Below, one piece after another: positions 1-9,354 of a DNA stretch of 64,000 nucleotides. Each line of letters begins with the position of its first letter. Positions within the stretch are counted from its first letter, which is position 1. The stretch comes from an uncultured Bacteroidales bacterium (GTDB lineage Bacteria; Bacteroidota; Bacteroidia; Bacteroidales; Paludibacteraceae), in the NCBI GenBank assembly GCA_946626605.1, contig CAMOUL010000006.1, positions 42,032 to 106,031 on the forward strand, in the 5' to 3' direction. The notes below the pieces were generated by a model, which was not told the DNA's origin, did not search any database, and worked only from the letters and a program-made list of their open reading frames with translations. The position numbers were made by a program, and so were the translations under genes.

Positions 1-832
1 TCGGCGCCATACCATTGAGGAAGTCCATCAAACGACGAACACCCATATCTTTCAGACCCGAGCAGCAGAGCACAGGATACATCGAACCATCAGCATAAAC
101 GCCCTTGAGGCCCTGCATGATCTCTTCGTCCGTCAGGCCTTCGCCTAAGAATTTATCAAGCAGCGTCTCATCTGCTTCGGCAGCTGCCTCGGAGAGTTGC
201 GAACGCATTTCCTCTACGCGGTCTGCGTACTCAGCCGGGATGTCCTTGAGCTCCGGAGCACCACCTTCTGCTTTCCAAACGAGCATCTTACCCTTGAGAA
301 CGTCAATCACGGCGTTGAAACCTGCACCGGCATTTACCGGGAACTGGATCAACGTACATTTATTACCGAAGTTCTCCTTGAGTTGGTTGAACGTGCGCTC
401 GAAGTCAGCTGCCTCATGGTCGCATTTATTGATCACGAATGCCAGCGGTTTGTGCGCTTTCTCTACGAGGCGGAAGTTATTCTGGGTTCCTACCTCTACT
501 CCACCGTTCGCGCTCAGCACTATAAGGGCAGAACCGCACATTTGGAGAGCAGCAACCGTACCGCCGCAGAAGTCATCACTACCTGCGCAGTCGATGATAT
601 TCAGTTTCTTGTTCTCGAACTCGATGTTACATACCGTGGAGAAAACAGAGTAACCGTACTCCTTCTCAACCGGGAAATAATCGCACACGGTGGATTGCGC
701 TTCAATCGAACCGCGGCGCTTGATCACCCCGCACTCGAACAACATCGACTCCATGAGAGTAGTCTTACCGGATCCCGAGCCGCCCAACATAGCGACATTC
801 TTGATCTCATTTGCTTGATAAACTTTAGCCAT
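1..832 (-). CDS. Elongation factor G-like GTPase (N-terminal part, truncated by window edge)
   Basis: Reverse-strand frame from ATG at 832 reads MAKVYQANEIKNVAMLGGSGSGKTTLMESMLFECGVIKRRGSIEAQSTVCDYFPVEKEYG...IIDCAGSDDF...NKCD; P-loop, DxxG and NKxD motifs; runs off the left edge. Confidence 0.85.
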   Translation of the reverse strand, partial: MAKVYQANEIKNVAMLGGSGSGKTTLMESMLFECGVIKRRGSIEAQSTVCDYFPVEKEYGYSVFSTVCNIEFENKKLNIIDCAGSDDFCGGTVAALQMCGSALIVLSANGGVEVGTQNNFRLVEKAHKPLAFVINKCDHEAADFERTFNQLKENFGNKCTLIQFPVNAGAGFNAVIDVLKGKMLVWKAEGGAPELKDIPAEYADRVEEMRSQLSEAAAEADETLLDKFLGEGLTDEEIMQGLKGVYADGSMYPVLCCSGLKDMGVRRLMDFLNGMAP

Positions 833-907
833 AAGTAATAGATTTAATATTTAAGATTTATGATTTCAAATTAGTGATTTTGTAAAGTCCACTTTGCAAA
901 CCGGCTG

Positions 908-955
908 CAAAGGTACGAAAATATTTGCATATATGCAAGTTTTTTTGTAATTTTG
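908..955. promoter_or_regulatory. Divergent Bacteroidetes-type promoters sharing the palindrome TTGCATATATGCAA
   Basis: Minus strand: TTG(936-938)-N20-TACCTTTG(908-915). Plus strand: TTTG(924-927)-N20-TAATTTTG(948-955). Confidence 0.75.
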
Positions 956-965
956 TCGCCGATTT

Positions 966-2294
966 ATGAAGATTTCGTTTACCACATTAGGTTGCAAGCT
1001 CAATTTTGCGGAGAGCAGTGCGTTGGCCAAAGCCCTTTTGGAGCGGGGGCATACCCGTGCCGGGAAGGGTGAAACGGCCGATATATGCATCATCAACACC
1101 TGCTCTGTCACCGATGCGGCTGATCATAAGGACCGGCAGATGATTCATCGTATTCGTCGTCAAAACCCGAATGCTATTCTTATTGTCACGGGATGTTATG
1201 CCCAACTCAAACCGCAGGAGATCAGCCATATCGACGGTGTGGATTATGTGCTGGGGCAAGACCAGAAATTCCATCTCACAGAGTTTATTGAGCAACTCGA
1301 AAATCACCAATCGACAATCACCAATCACCAATCAAATATCTACCTCTCTCCCATTCGTGAGGTGGATGATTTCCATCACGCGTATAGCAAGGACGATCGC
1401 ACGCGCTGTTTTTTGAAGGTGCAGGACGGATGTAACTATTTCTGCTCGTATTGCACTATTCCGTTGGCGCGCGGTAAGAGTCGTAACCCGTCTATCGCTT
1501 CGCTGGTGACTAAAGCGCAGGAAGCCATTGACGGAGGAGCAAAAGAAATCATTCTTTCGGGTGTAAATATCGGAGATTTCGGTCGAAGCACCAACGAGCA
1601 TTTCATTGATCTCCTACGGGCGCTGGATGGGTTACAAGGCGATTATCGCATTCGTATCTCGAGTTGCGAACCGAACCTGCTGAGCGATGAGATCATCGAA
1701 ATGGTGGCCCATAGCCGTCATTTCGCGCCGCATTTTCATATTCCGCTGCAATCCGGCAGCAATACGGTGCTCAAGATCATGGGACGTCGTTATACGCGCG
1801 AACTGTTTGCAGAACGCGTAGCGCATATCAAATCCGTCATGCCGCATGCGTTCATCGGCGTGGATTGTATGGTGGGTGTACGCGGGGAGACGGCCGAGTG
1901 TTGGGCAGATTACGTCGATTTCATCGAGTCTTTACCGGTTTCGCAACTGCATGTCTTCACCTATTCCGAACGCGCGAACACCCGAATGCTCGAGATGGAT
2001 CTGGACATTGTTCCGCTCAAAGAGCGGGAGCGGCGCAGCAAACAGTTGCACGAGATTTCTGCCCGCAAGACGGAGACCTTCTATAAAGAACACGAAGGCT
2101 ATCTGGCAACCGTTCTCTGGGAATCAAAAATCAAAAATCAAAAATCGGAAATCGAGCAACCGCTTATGTACGGTTTCACCGAGAATTACATCAAAGTGTC
2201 TTGTCCGTACGACAAGGCGAAGGTGAACACGTTTGAGCGCATAGTTGTGCCGCGTCAAGATTCGGCAGACATTCCAACAGATACACAGGACTAA
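966..2294 (+). CDS. mtaB: tRNA (N(6)-L-threonylcarbamoyladenosine(37)-C(2))-methylthiotransferase MtaB
   Basis: Radical-SAM methylthiotransferase architecture: TLGCKLNFAES, INTCSVTDAAD, VTGCYAQ, VQDGCNYFCSYCTIPLARG, GVNIGDFG. Confidence 0.93.
   Translation: MKISFTTLGCKLNFAESSALAKALLERGHTRAGKGETADICIINTCSVTDAADHKDRQMIHRIRRQNPNAILIVTGCYAQLKPQEISHIDGVDYVLGQDQKFHLTEFIEQLENHQSTITNHQSNIYLSPIREVDDFHHAYSKDDRTRCFLKVQDGCNYFCSYCTIPLARGKSRNPSIASLVTKAQEAIDGGAKEIILSGVNIGDFGRSTNEHFIDLLRALDGLQGDYRIRISSCEPNLLSDEIIEMVAHSRHFAPHFHIPLQSGSNTVLKIMGRRYTRELFAERVAHIKSVMPHAFIGVDCMVGVRGETAECWADYVDFIESLPVSQLHVFTYSERANTRMLEMDLDIVPLKERERRSKQLHEISARKTETFYKEHEGYLATVLWESKIKNQKSEIEQPLMYGFTENYIKVSCPYDKAKVNTFERIVVPRQDSADIPTDTQD
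1302..1337 (-). repeat. In-frame short-word repeat array inside mtaB (GATTGGT-type words on minus strand)
   Basis: aaatcaccaatcgacaatcaccaatcaccaatcaaat; encodes NHQSTITNHQSN. Confidence 0.8.
2122..2153 (-). repeat. In-frame short-word repeat array inside mtaB (GATTTTT words on minus strand)
   Basis: aatcaaaaatcaaaaatcaaaaatcggaaatc; encodes ESKIKNQKSEIE. Confidence 0.8.
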
Positions 2295-3087
2295 GTTCCA
2301 GCAACTGCGCGATGGATTCGTAAATCTGATCCATCATTTCCGGCAGCACTTTTAACCCGCTCACAGACGCCAGCACGTACGGATAGGCTTGCGTCATCTT
2401 CAGCCTTTTTATCTCATTATGAGGTGCTTGTGCCAATTGCACCAAAGCAGCCACCGGGGCTTCTTCATTGTGATAACAAGGGGTCTTGCCGCTCCAGGGC
2501 GAACCGTACACGCGTACTTCCCCACCTTCGCAGATACGCACCGCCGGGTTGTCGTCGTTCAGCAGCACCGCATCGTCGAACGCCGCTAACCATTGACGGG
2601 AATGCGTACTCTTGCCCGTTCCCGAATGGCCTAAGAAGAGGTAACCCACTCCCTTCCGGACAATCACGGAGGAATGGAAGAGTAAGGTCTGGTTCTCCAG
2701 TGTAGCAAACGCAAAGACCAGCATGGCGGCATTATCGATGGCGAACCGTTCATAGCCGGACAGCAGCGATACATGCACTTCCCGCCAATTACGCGAACAG
2801 CGCATAGCGCTGACGATCTCGCCTTCTTTGGTCGTAGAAACACGGAAGAGCCACTCTTCAGCTCGTTGATACAACTCAATCCGAGGCATGTCCTCATCCG
2901 AGGTATCTGTATAGACGTTCTGCCATCCTTCTGCCGATGAAATCGGACCTTCTTCGACGACTATCGTAAAACGAACCGCCTCATCTTCCGCCACTTCAAA
3001 GGGCGCATAGTTATCCAGCAGCGCAAACGTTGCCTCCGCTGCCTCAATCCCAAAAACCTGTTCTGCTACTTTATAATATTTTTTCAT
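2191..3087 (-). CDS. HPr-kinase-like P-loop protein
   Basis: YLFLGHSGTGKSTHSRQWLAAFDDAVLLNDDNPAVR...VYGSPWSGKT: HprK-like Walker A and following motifs; ATG at 3087. Confidence 0.75.
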   Translation of the reverse strand: MKKYYKVAEQVFGIEAAEATFALLDNYAPFEVAEDEAVRFTIVVEEGPISSAEGWQNVYTDTSDEDMPRIELYQRAEEWLFRVSTTKEGEIVSAMRCSRNWREVHVSLLSGYERFAIDNAAMLVFAFATLENQTLLFHSSVIVRKGVGYLFLGHSGTGKSTHSRQWLAAFDDAVLLNDDNPAVRICEGGEVRVYGSPWSGKTPCYHNEEAPVAALVQLAQAPHNEIKRLKMTQAYPYVLASVSGLKVLPEMMDQIYESIAQLLELSPVYLLECLPNLDAAQLCAQTCSPSPCRTDKTL

Positions 3088-3118
3088 CCTTTCACCTTTC
3101 AACTATCAACTTTCACCT
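3088..3118 (-). repeat. Short-word repeat array at the AddB-like / HprK-like junction
   Basis: Minus strand GGTGAAAGTTGATAGTTGAAAGGTGAAAGG; supplies the C-terminal codons and stop of the upstream gene. Confidence 0.65.
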
Positions 3119-5894
3119 TCCTCCCGCATGTCATAAAGAACGGACAGTATTTCGGACATTTATCCTCTTCGCAGGGCGGGAACTCTCGAACAGTCAGCAC
3201 TTCCTGTGCTTTTTGCGTTAATTTCTCCATGAATACCCCATCTACGTCCCGATAATCCGTCAGCGCTTTGTTGTTAAACGACAGCGTCGTACGACTGCCC
3301 GGTAATGGCCTACTGCAGAAATACAGGTTCGGCTCGATCACCATCGTTTCTTTCTCCGTTTCCATCAAGGCATGGCTGTAGATAAACGTCTGGCGGATAT
3401 AACCTTTCTCCGGTTTGTCCATCAGCACCTCTACGCCCTCGCGCACCGATAACTTAGATGTATCGAATTTACCGGATTTATAATCAATGATTCGCATCTT
3501 CTGCGCACCCGGTCCACCAACTATATCTACGCGATCGATTCGTCCACCCATCTTAATTTGCCCTACCTCCGGCACCTCTACATCTACATATCGATCGGCC
3601 TCCAGCAGGTATATCTGCAGTCCCAGCGCCGCATCCGCCCGGTCGCGCTCTAAGATATTTTGGATATAGGTGCGTATGGTCGATTGTTCCGAACGGTGTT
3701 CCGCCGCTTTATAATGCTCCTGCTCACCCGGATGATGGACTTCCCACTGCTTATTGGCCTTCGCATACGCATGGATCATCGCCTCGTCTACCTTCTTCTC
3801 GTCCTGCAAGATCCGGTCGATGTCATCGGGAGAAATGGTCACTTTCTTGTCATTGGAGCAGCCTAAATGCGTCTCATACAGATACTGCATCGCGTTATGC
3901 ACAAACGTACCGATGGTCGCAGCCCCGAAGATCTTCTCGTCCTCGTCCGGTTGACGCACACCCTGGATATACGTGAAGCAGAAGAGCCGCGGACAAGTCA
4001 GATACGTATTGAGCGCACTGGGCGATAAGCTATACGGTTTATCGTTCGCACCCATCACTCGGCCTTTCGCCACATGCAGCGTATCCAGCAGCGAAGTACC
4101 CGAAGTGTTCAATCTCGCCTCATCAATCGGTTCGATTGCACTCTGTTCTTTAAGTTGACCTTTGGTCACTTGGAAACGATCGGACACCAACATCTGCATG
4201 ATGAATCGCGACATACCCTTGCTGTTCGCTGCATCGGTGGAGGTGAAGAGCAAGGTCGAATGGCCGGCACGACTCAGCAGACGGAAGAAGTTATACGCAT
4301 ATACCGTCGCGCGTTCATCCGACGTCTGCATCGAATAGGCTTTACGTAAGTAATACGGGATGAAACTACTGTCCGCTTGCGTTTGCGGCACCACGCCTTC
4401 TTCTACATTCAGCAGCAGCAATCGATCGAAGTCCAACAAGCGCGTCTCCAGCACACCCATCACCTGGATATCCGTCACCGGTTCGCCATGGAAAGGCATC
4501 GTGATATTCTCCATGATACGCCGTATCAGCAGGCGTAGCAACTTCAAGCTAAATGGAATATCGCCTAATCCTTGACGAACTAACTGCCTCATCTGGTTCA
4601 GCACCTTTCGCACCTGGTATTCGGATTCTAAGATCAGCAACTCCTGCCAGGTCATCGTCTCCTGGTTATCATCATTCACCATTGACCATTCACCATTCAC
4701 CAATGACTGTTCCAAATCGTCAATGATTTGAGCAGTTACATCCTGCTCCGCATCGCCGCGTTTGCGATCGTATAACCAACTCAACACGCGAGCATAGACA
4801 TCCGTATGGCGCAGCGGAAAACCCTTCGTAATATTAATCGGTTCCGGTTGGTCTTCTCCCTCTAAGGTAATAGCCGGCAGCGTATAGATCACGGACTCCA
4901 GCATCGTCTCATCGCATATCACTACCCCCACTTTCTGTCCCTTCTGCGTGTAGTTCTCCTGTAACCATCGATGTACGTACTGCGCTTGCGCCTCTTTCGA
5001 TACGCAGGAGAGCAACGTGATAGGTTTGGGGAATGTCGGTTGCGCACTCTGGCTATCATCCTGACGGCCCAGTATCTGACTGTTCTGTTGCGCGAACGAG
5101 AAGGCCTTTGTATTTGTCTCAAAATCCGGTACGAAATCCCAGAAGAACAACGCTTGCCCTGCATCGCGCAGTAGCGTCATCAACTCCCGCTCTACCGGCA
5201 GCAGGTAGTTAAATCCGACGAACACATACGTGCGACCGGCTATCTGTTCCTGAATATACGGTTCCTCCCATCGCTCAATCACGGCCCGCTGACGCATACC
5301 AGGATAACCCTTCTGCTCCGCCTCCATCTCGCTCCGCAAAGCCGTGTAGAACGTATGGATATTGCGCCATAATACTTCGTATTGCGCCTTGATACTCTCT
5401 TTCTCCGCCGCATTAATCTGGGTGCTAAACAAGGATCGAAGTCGCTCCTCCACTTCCGGCTCCAACTCCCAGGTACTCAGTTCATGCGCCGCGATCGTAT
5501 TATCGAAGAAATTATCTACCTCCGAGGCATGCATCGACGCATCTACGTTCGTGAAATCGGCAATCATCTGTCGTCCCCAGGTATAGAACTGATCGAACGA
5601 CAACAGTTCATTCGATTCATCCGGATTATTCCGATAAATTCGGTATAATCGCACGATGGTCATCAGTTCATCCTCGGTATACAACGGACTCAATGCGTCC
5701 TGTAACTGCTGCAGCGTCTTCACATCCGGTGCCCAGATAGCTTTCTGATTCTGGTCGCGTTGTAACTGTAGCAACTCGTTCTTCAACACCAATCCGGCAC
5801 GGTGGGAAGGTAACACAAGCGTCGTACGGCTTAACTGCTGCCAGTTCAGTCGCTTAATGATTTCTTTCGCCGTATGTCTCAAGAAACTATCCAT
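3099..5894 (-). CDS. AddB-like PD-(D/E)XK nuclease / helicase-nuclease subunit
   Basis: C-terminal IIDYKSGK PD-(D/E)XK motif and CPKYCPFFMTCGR cysteine motif; overlaps the adjacent AddA-like gene. Confidence 0.85.
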   Translation of the reverse strand: MDSFLRHTAKEIIKRLNWQQLSRTTLVLPSHRAGLVLKNELLQLQRDQNQKAIWAPDVKTLQQLQDALSPLYTEDELMTIVRLYRIYRNNPDESNELLSFDQFYTWGRQMIADFTNVDASMHASEVDNFFDNTIAAHELSTWELEPEVEERLRSLFSTQINAAEKESIKAQYEVLWRNIHTFYTALRSEMEAEQKGYPGMRQRAVIERWEEPYIQEQIAGRTYVFVGFNYLLPVERELMTLLRDAGQALFFWDFVPDFETNTKAFSFAQQNSQILGRQDDSQSAQPTFPKPITLLSCVSKEAQAQYVHRWLQENYTQKGQKVGVVICDETMLESVIYTLPAITLEGEDQPEPINITKGFPLRHTDVYARVLSWLYDRKRGDAEQDVTAQIIDDLEQSLVNGEWSMVNDDNQETMTWQELLILESEYQVRKVLNQMRQLVRQGLGDIPFSLKLLRLLIRRIMENITMPFHGEPVTDIQVMGVLETRLLDFDRLLLLNVEEGVVPQTQADSSFIPYYLRKAYSMQTSDERATVYAYNFFRLLSRAGHSTLLFTSTDAANSKGMSRFIMQMLVSDRFQVTKGQLKEQSAIEPIDEARLNTSGTSLLDTLHVAKGRVMGANDKPYSLSPSALNTYLTCPRLFCFTYIQGVRQPDEDEKIFGAATIGTFVHNAMQYLYETHLGCSNDKKVTISPDDIDRILQDEKKVDEAMIHAYAKANKQWEVHHPGEQEHYKAAEHRSEQSTIRTYIQNILERDRADAALGLQIYLLEADRYVDVEVPEVGQIKMGGRIDRVDIVGGPGAQKMRIIDYKSGKFDTSKLSVREGVEVLMDKPEKGYIRQTFIYSHALMETEKETMVIEPNLYFCSRPLPGSRTTLSFNNKALTDYRDVDGVFMEKLTQKAQEVLTVREFPPCEEDKCPKYCPFFMTCGRKVKVDS
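4671..4708 (-). repeat. In-frame short-word repeat array inside the addB-like gene (GGTGAAT words)
   Basis: Minus strand GGTGAATGGTGAATGGTCAATGGTGAATGAT; encodes SLVNGEWSMVNDD. Confidence 0.8.
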
Positions 5895-8800
5895 TCTTTA
5901 CCTCCACTAATCTATTCTCTCGCGCGAACCATAGATATCCGCGTACGGGAGCGTAATCCAATTCACGCAACGCATGCATATAACCCCGCACCTGATCGAT
6001 ATACGCTTTCTCCCAATGACCGAACTTATAATCCAGCACAATGGCCTCTTTCGTATTCGGATTAATCATCACGCGATCAGGTCGTAATTCCTTCTCTTCG
6101 ATATAAATCGGTTCCTCTAAGTGCAATTGCCAGGGTGCCGTAAACCAATCCCGCATCTCGGCGCTGCCTTCCCATGCCGATGAAATCAGCGTTTTTATCT
6201 CTTCCCGTTGTGCCGTATCGCGAATCAAACCCCTACTCTCGAAATCATCCAATACCCCTTCTAACTCATCCGCTTTGCGCAGGTGCGCAAAGATATCGTG
6301 GCATAAGATACCTTCTTCCATACGCGCCGTACGACGATAAGCCTCATTGCCATACTCCGTATAAAGCGCTCCTTCTTGGGATTGAACAAACCGCACCTGA
6401 TTGCTATTCGTCCATAGTTCGGCTTCTTCAACAATCTCCGTATCATCAAACGCAAAGGGCTTGGTCTCTTCTTTTTTTACCTTCTTGCCTCCGGAGGCTA
6501 TCCGAATCGCACCGGTCTCGTAGTTCTCTGCTCCCGGTGCCATCTCTTCGATATAATCGGTGATAAACCGTCCCACATGTTTCTCGATCGGTTTATCCGT
6601 ATAGATAAAGAGGTTATCCTCCGCGCGCGTCAACGCCACATACAGCATGTTCAGACTATCCACCCTTGCGCTCTTCAGCTCCTCCTCATAGGCCGCTTTA
6701 TAGGCCGAATCTGCCATCGCACTGCCGCAACTGATCGGAATATAATCCTCTCCCTGCGCTAACTCCTCTGCGATCGGGCACCAGATATGATCCTCCGGAC
6801 TCTCGATCGCCCAGTCGCAGAACGGGATGAACACCGACTGCGCTTGCAAACCCTTGCTCTTATGAATCGACATAATCCGAATGGCACCTGCCGAAGAAGA
6901 CGGAATACTCTGTTCCTTGAGTGTATCGTCCCAGTACTCCAGAAAATCATCAATCCGGCTGCCGTAAGCATGTACGAACTCACGCGTGCTATCTAATAGG
7001 CAATTGATATACGCCGTCTGCGAACCCTCGTAACATCCTTCTTCATTCGTCAGCAGCAGCGAGATCAGTTCGCTCACCGCCTCATACAGCGGCGTGTCTT
7101 TGCGTATACGTTCCCGAATTTGTCCGATGATATCGGGTTTATCTATAAATCGCTCTATCTGATGTTTAGCTACTTCATCCGCCGCATCATGGATCCATCT
7201 TAGCGCCGCGATAACTACCGTCACGGCGGTGGAAGAACCCAGCAGGAAACTGCTCTCCGATACCATCGGCACCTTTGTTAACTGAGGAAACTCCGCTGGA
7301 TCCAACTCCTGATGCATGCGGGTGATCAGCGGAATAACCGTCTTGGCGCGAAGCAGAATCAGCATATCCGACGGATTCATACCGCGATGCAGCAGGTCCT
7401 CCATCGTGCGGAACATCTCCATCGTCATCATCTCCTGCGTATCCGCCTTGCGTTCACCCGGCTCAAACGTGCGGAAACAAACATACCCGCCCTTTTTTTT
7501 ATCGGATTGGTAGAAAGAGTCGATTTGATCGGGTGTAAACCCTTCACCATAGATACGCGCAACGAGTTGTTGCTCCTCCTCATCCGCATCCGATATCACC
7601 TGCGGATAACTGTCGATGATATGTTGGAAAAGCGATAGGTTAAAGCGCACCACCTCTTCGCTGCTGCGGAAGTTCTTGGTTAGCGAGGTAAACTGCTCAT
7701 TGATGCGTTCCTTCGTCAATTCCTTACTCAAGCCGTCCATGATATGCCAATCTCCGTTTCGCCAACGGTAAATCGACTGCTTGATATCGCCTACAATCAG
7801 TAACGTATTGCCTTCGCTCGCCAGCACATCCATCAGCAGTCGCTTGATCACCTCCCATTGCAAGCGACTCGTATCTTGGAATTCATCCATCAATATATGA
7901 TGGTATCGGATGCCTGCTTTCTCCAAGATAAAATCGGCATCGCCTTCTTTCAGGGCCTGACTCAGCACACTCGCAGTTTTCGCCAATAAACCCCGGTTGG
8001 ATTCGGTTAAATTTCGCTGAATGATATGCTGCAGCGGAGCCATCAACTCCATGTCATGGCTTCGTTCATTGGTCAGCGATAAGGTATTGTAGAGCGTCTT
8101 GCTTTGCCGAATCAGACGCGTCGCCTCCATGATCATCTCTTGCGCGGCTTCCGGCACTTCTTTCCATTTCCCCTCTTCGATGGCCGTGATCTGATTATCC
8201 GTCAATCCGCGGAAACGATCGCTGCTCTTGTCGATGGCTCGAGGGTTCTCGATTGATGTGCGGATGTTCTTGATTGCATTGACGATAGCCGAACCGTTCT
8301 TCACCGTCAGGTCGAAACCTTCTATGCGACTCATCAACTCCTCTATCCGCTTTACATCCGGACTCTTCCGCCAGATTGCCTCTATCGCTTTACGGCGCTG
8401 CGCAATGAAAGCTGCATTGAAATTGATCTTCTTCTCGTTGTCCAAAAGTTGCGCTTTCTCGTCATACAGGTTTTCCGCCAAACGGCGCACATCCTTACGG
8501 ATGTCCCACGAAGTGGCCTGCGTGTATTTATAATGGCTGTATTGCTCAATGATATGCAATATCTCGTCCGTCAGGTCGTCTGTCAGCAATTGATCCACCG
8601 CCTCTTTCACCACGTGTTTCACATCCAACTCCGTACTCGTTCCCGCACTCGTCTGCAAGATTCCGGCTAAACCGCTCAAGAGCGATTGTAGGAATGCATC
8701 AATCGTCATCACATGGACGTTGTCGAAATCAATCAGCATTCGCTCGAAGCATACCCCTGCTCGACGGGCCAACTCCGCATCCGGTAGGTCCGCATCGCGC

Positions 8801-9051
8801 AGCATAAAAGCCCGGGCGCGATCTAAAAACGCCTTCTCTTCTCCCTTCGATAGCGCATAGAGATAGGTCAATATACGTTCATTCATCTCTGCCGTAGCTT
8901 TGTTGGTGAACGTAATAGCCAGTATCGAGCGATAATCCTCGCCCGACAACAGCAGCCCTACATAATAAGCCGCTAAGGTATACGTCTTCCCCGTTCCGGC
9001 AGAAGCTTTACATACCGTCACCGGCCGCTCTATATCTATCAATCGTTGCAT
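5887..9051 (-). CDS. UvrD/AddA-type ATP-dependent helicase-nuclease
   Basis: KASAGTGKTYTLAAYY, LAITFTNKATAEMNERI, HILMDEFQDTSRLQWEVI, VGDIKQSIYRWRNGD, MSIHKSKGL, VLDYKFG. Confidence 0.93.
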   Translation of the reverse strand: MQRLIDIERPVTVCKASAGTGKTYTLAAYYVGLLLSGEDYRSILAITFTNKATAEMNERILTYLYALSKGEEKAFLDRARAFMLRDADLPDAELARRAGVCFERMLIDFDNVHVMTIDAFLQSLLSGLAGILQTSAGTSTELDVKHVVKEAVDQLLTDDLTDEILHIIEQYSHYKYTQATSWDIRKDVRRLAENLYDEKAQLLDNEKKINFNAAFIAQRRKAIEAIWRKSPDVKRIEELMSRIEGFDLTVKNGSAIVNAIKNIRTSIENPRAIDKSSDRFRGLTDNQITAIEEGKWKEVPEAAQEMIMEATRLIRQSKTLYNTLSLTNERSHDMELMAPLQHIIQRNLTESNRGLLAKTASVLSQALKEGDADFILEKAGIRYHHILMDEFQDTSRLQWEVIKRLLMDVLASEGNTLLIVGDIKQSIYRWRNGDWHIMDGLSKELTKERINEQFTSLTKNFRSSEEVVRFNLSLFQHIIDSYPQVISDADEEEQQLVARIYGEGFTPDQIDSFYQSDKKKGGYVCFRTFEPGERKADTQEMMTMEMFRTMEDLLHRGMNPSDMLILLRAKTVIPLITRMHQELDPAEFPQLTKVPMVSESSFLLGSSTAVTVVIAALRWIHDAADEVAKHQIERFIDKPDIIGQIRERIRKDTPLYEAVSELISLLLTNEEGCYEGSQTAYINCLLDSTREFVHAYGSRIDDFLEYWDDTLKEQSIPSSSAGAIRIMSIHKSKGLQAQSVFIPFCDWAIESPEDHIWCPIAEELAQGEDYIPISCGSAMADSAYKAAYEEELKSARVDSLNMLYVALTRAEDNLFIYTDKPIEKHVGRFITDYIEEMAPGAENYETGAIRIASGGKKVKKEETKPFAFDDTEIVEEAELWTNSNQVRFVQSQEGALYTEYGNEAYRRTARMEEGILCHDIFAHLRKADELEGVLDDFESRGLIRDTAQREEIKTLISSAWEGSAEMRDWFTAPWQLHLEEPIYIEEKELRPDRVMINPNTKEAIVLDYKFGHWEKAYIDQVRGYMHALRELDYAPVRGYLWFARENRLVEVKNG

Positions 9052-9071
9052 CTACTCTTCTTTTGCGGCTA

Positions 9072-9102
9072 CAAAATTACTACAAAAATTTGGAATATAC
9101 AA
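9072..9102 (-). promoter_or_regulatory. Bacteroidetes-type promoter for the addA-like operon
   Basis: Minus strand TTG(9100-9102)-N20-TAATTTTG(9072-9079). Confidence 0.6.
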
Positions 9103-9257
9103 GGATTTAACAGTTAAAATTAAATTTATTTAAATTTTTAGTGGGAAATACTTGTTGTTCGCACAAGGATGCGACCGTAAATTCGGAGGGAACCCACCCC
9201 TTTAGGGGAAGGGGCGTGCCGAAGTTACAGAAATTTTACAAAATTTTGCAAATAAAA

Positions 9258-9289
9258 TTTGTATATTTCAAAAAAAAGTTGTACTTTTG
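9258..9289 (+). promoter_or_regulatory. Bacteroidetes-type promoter for rho
   Basis: TTTG(9258-9261)-N20-TACTTTTG(9282-9289). Confidence 0.75.
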
Positions 9290-9354
9290 CACCGGATTTG
9301 AAAAAAGATGTCTTCTTTTTTTACAATTTTCCTGGTAAATCATTTATTTTATTT

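Noticed and set aside
197-838. + strand ORFs at 105-653 and 197-838
   Set aside because: Antisense to the EF-G-like gene, whose GTPase motifs are unambiguous on the minus strand.
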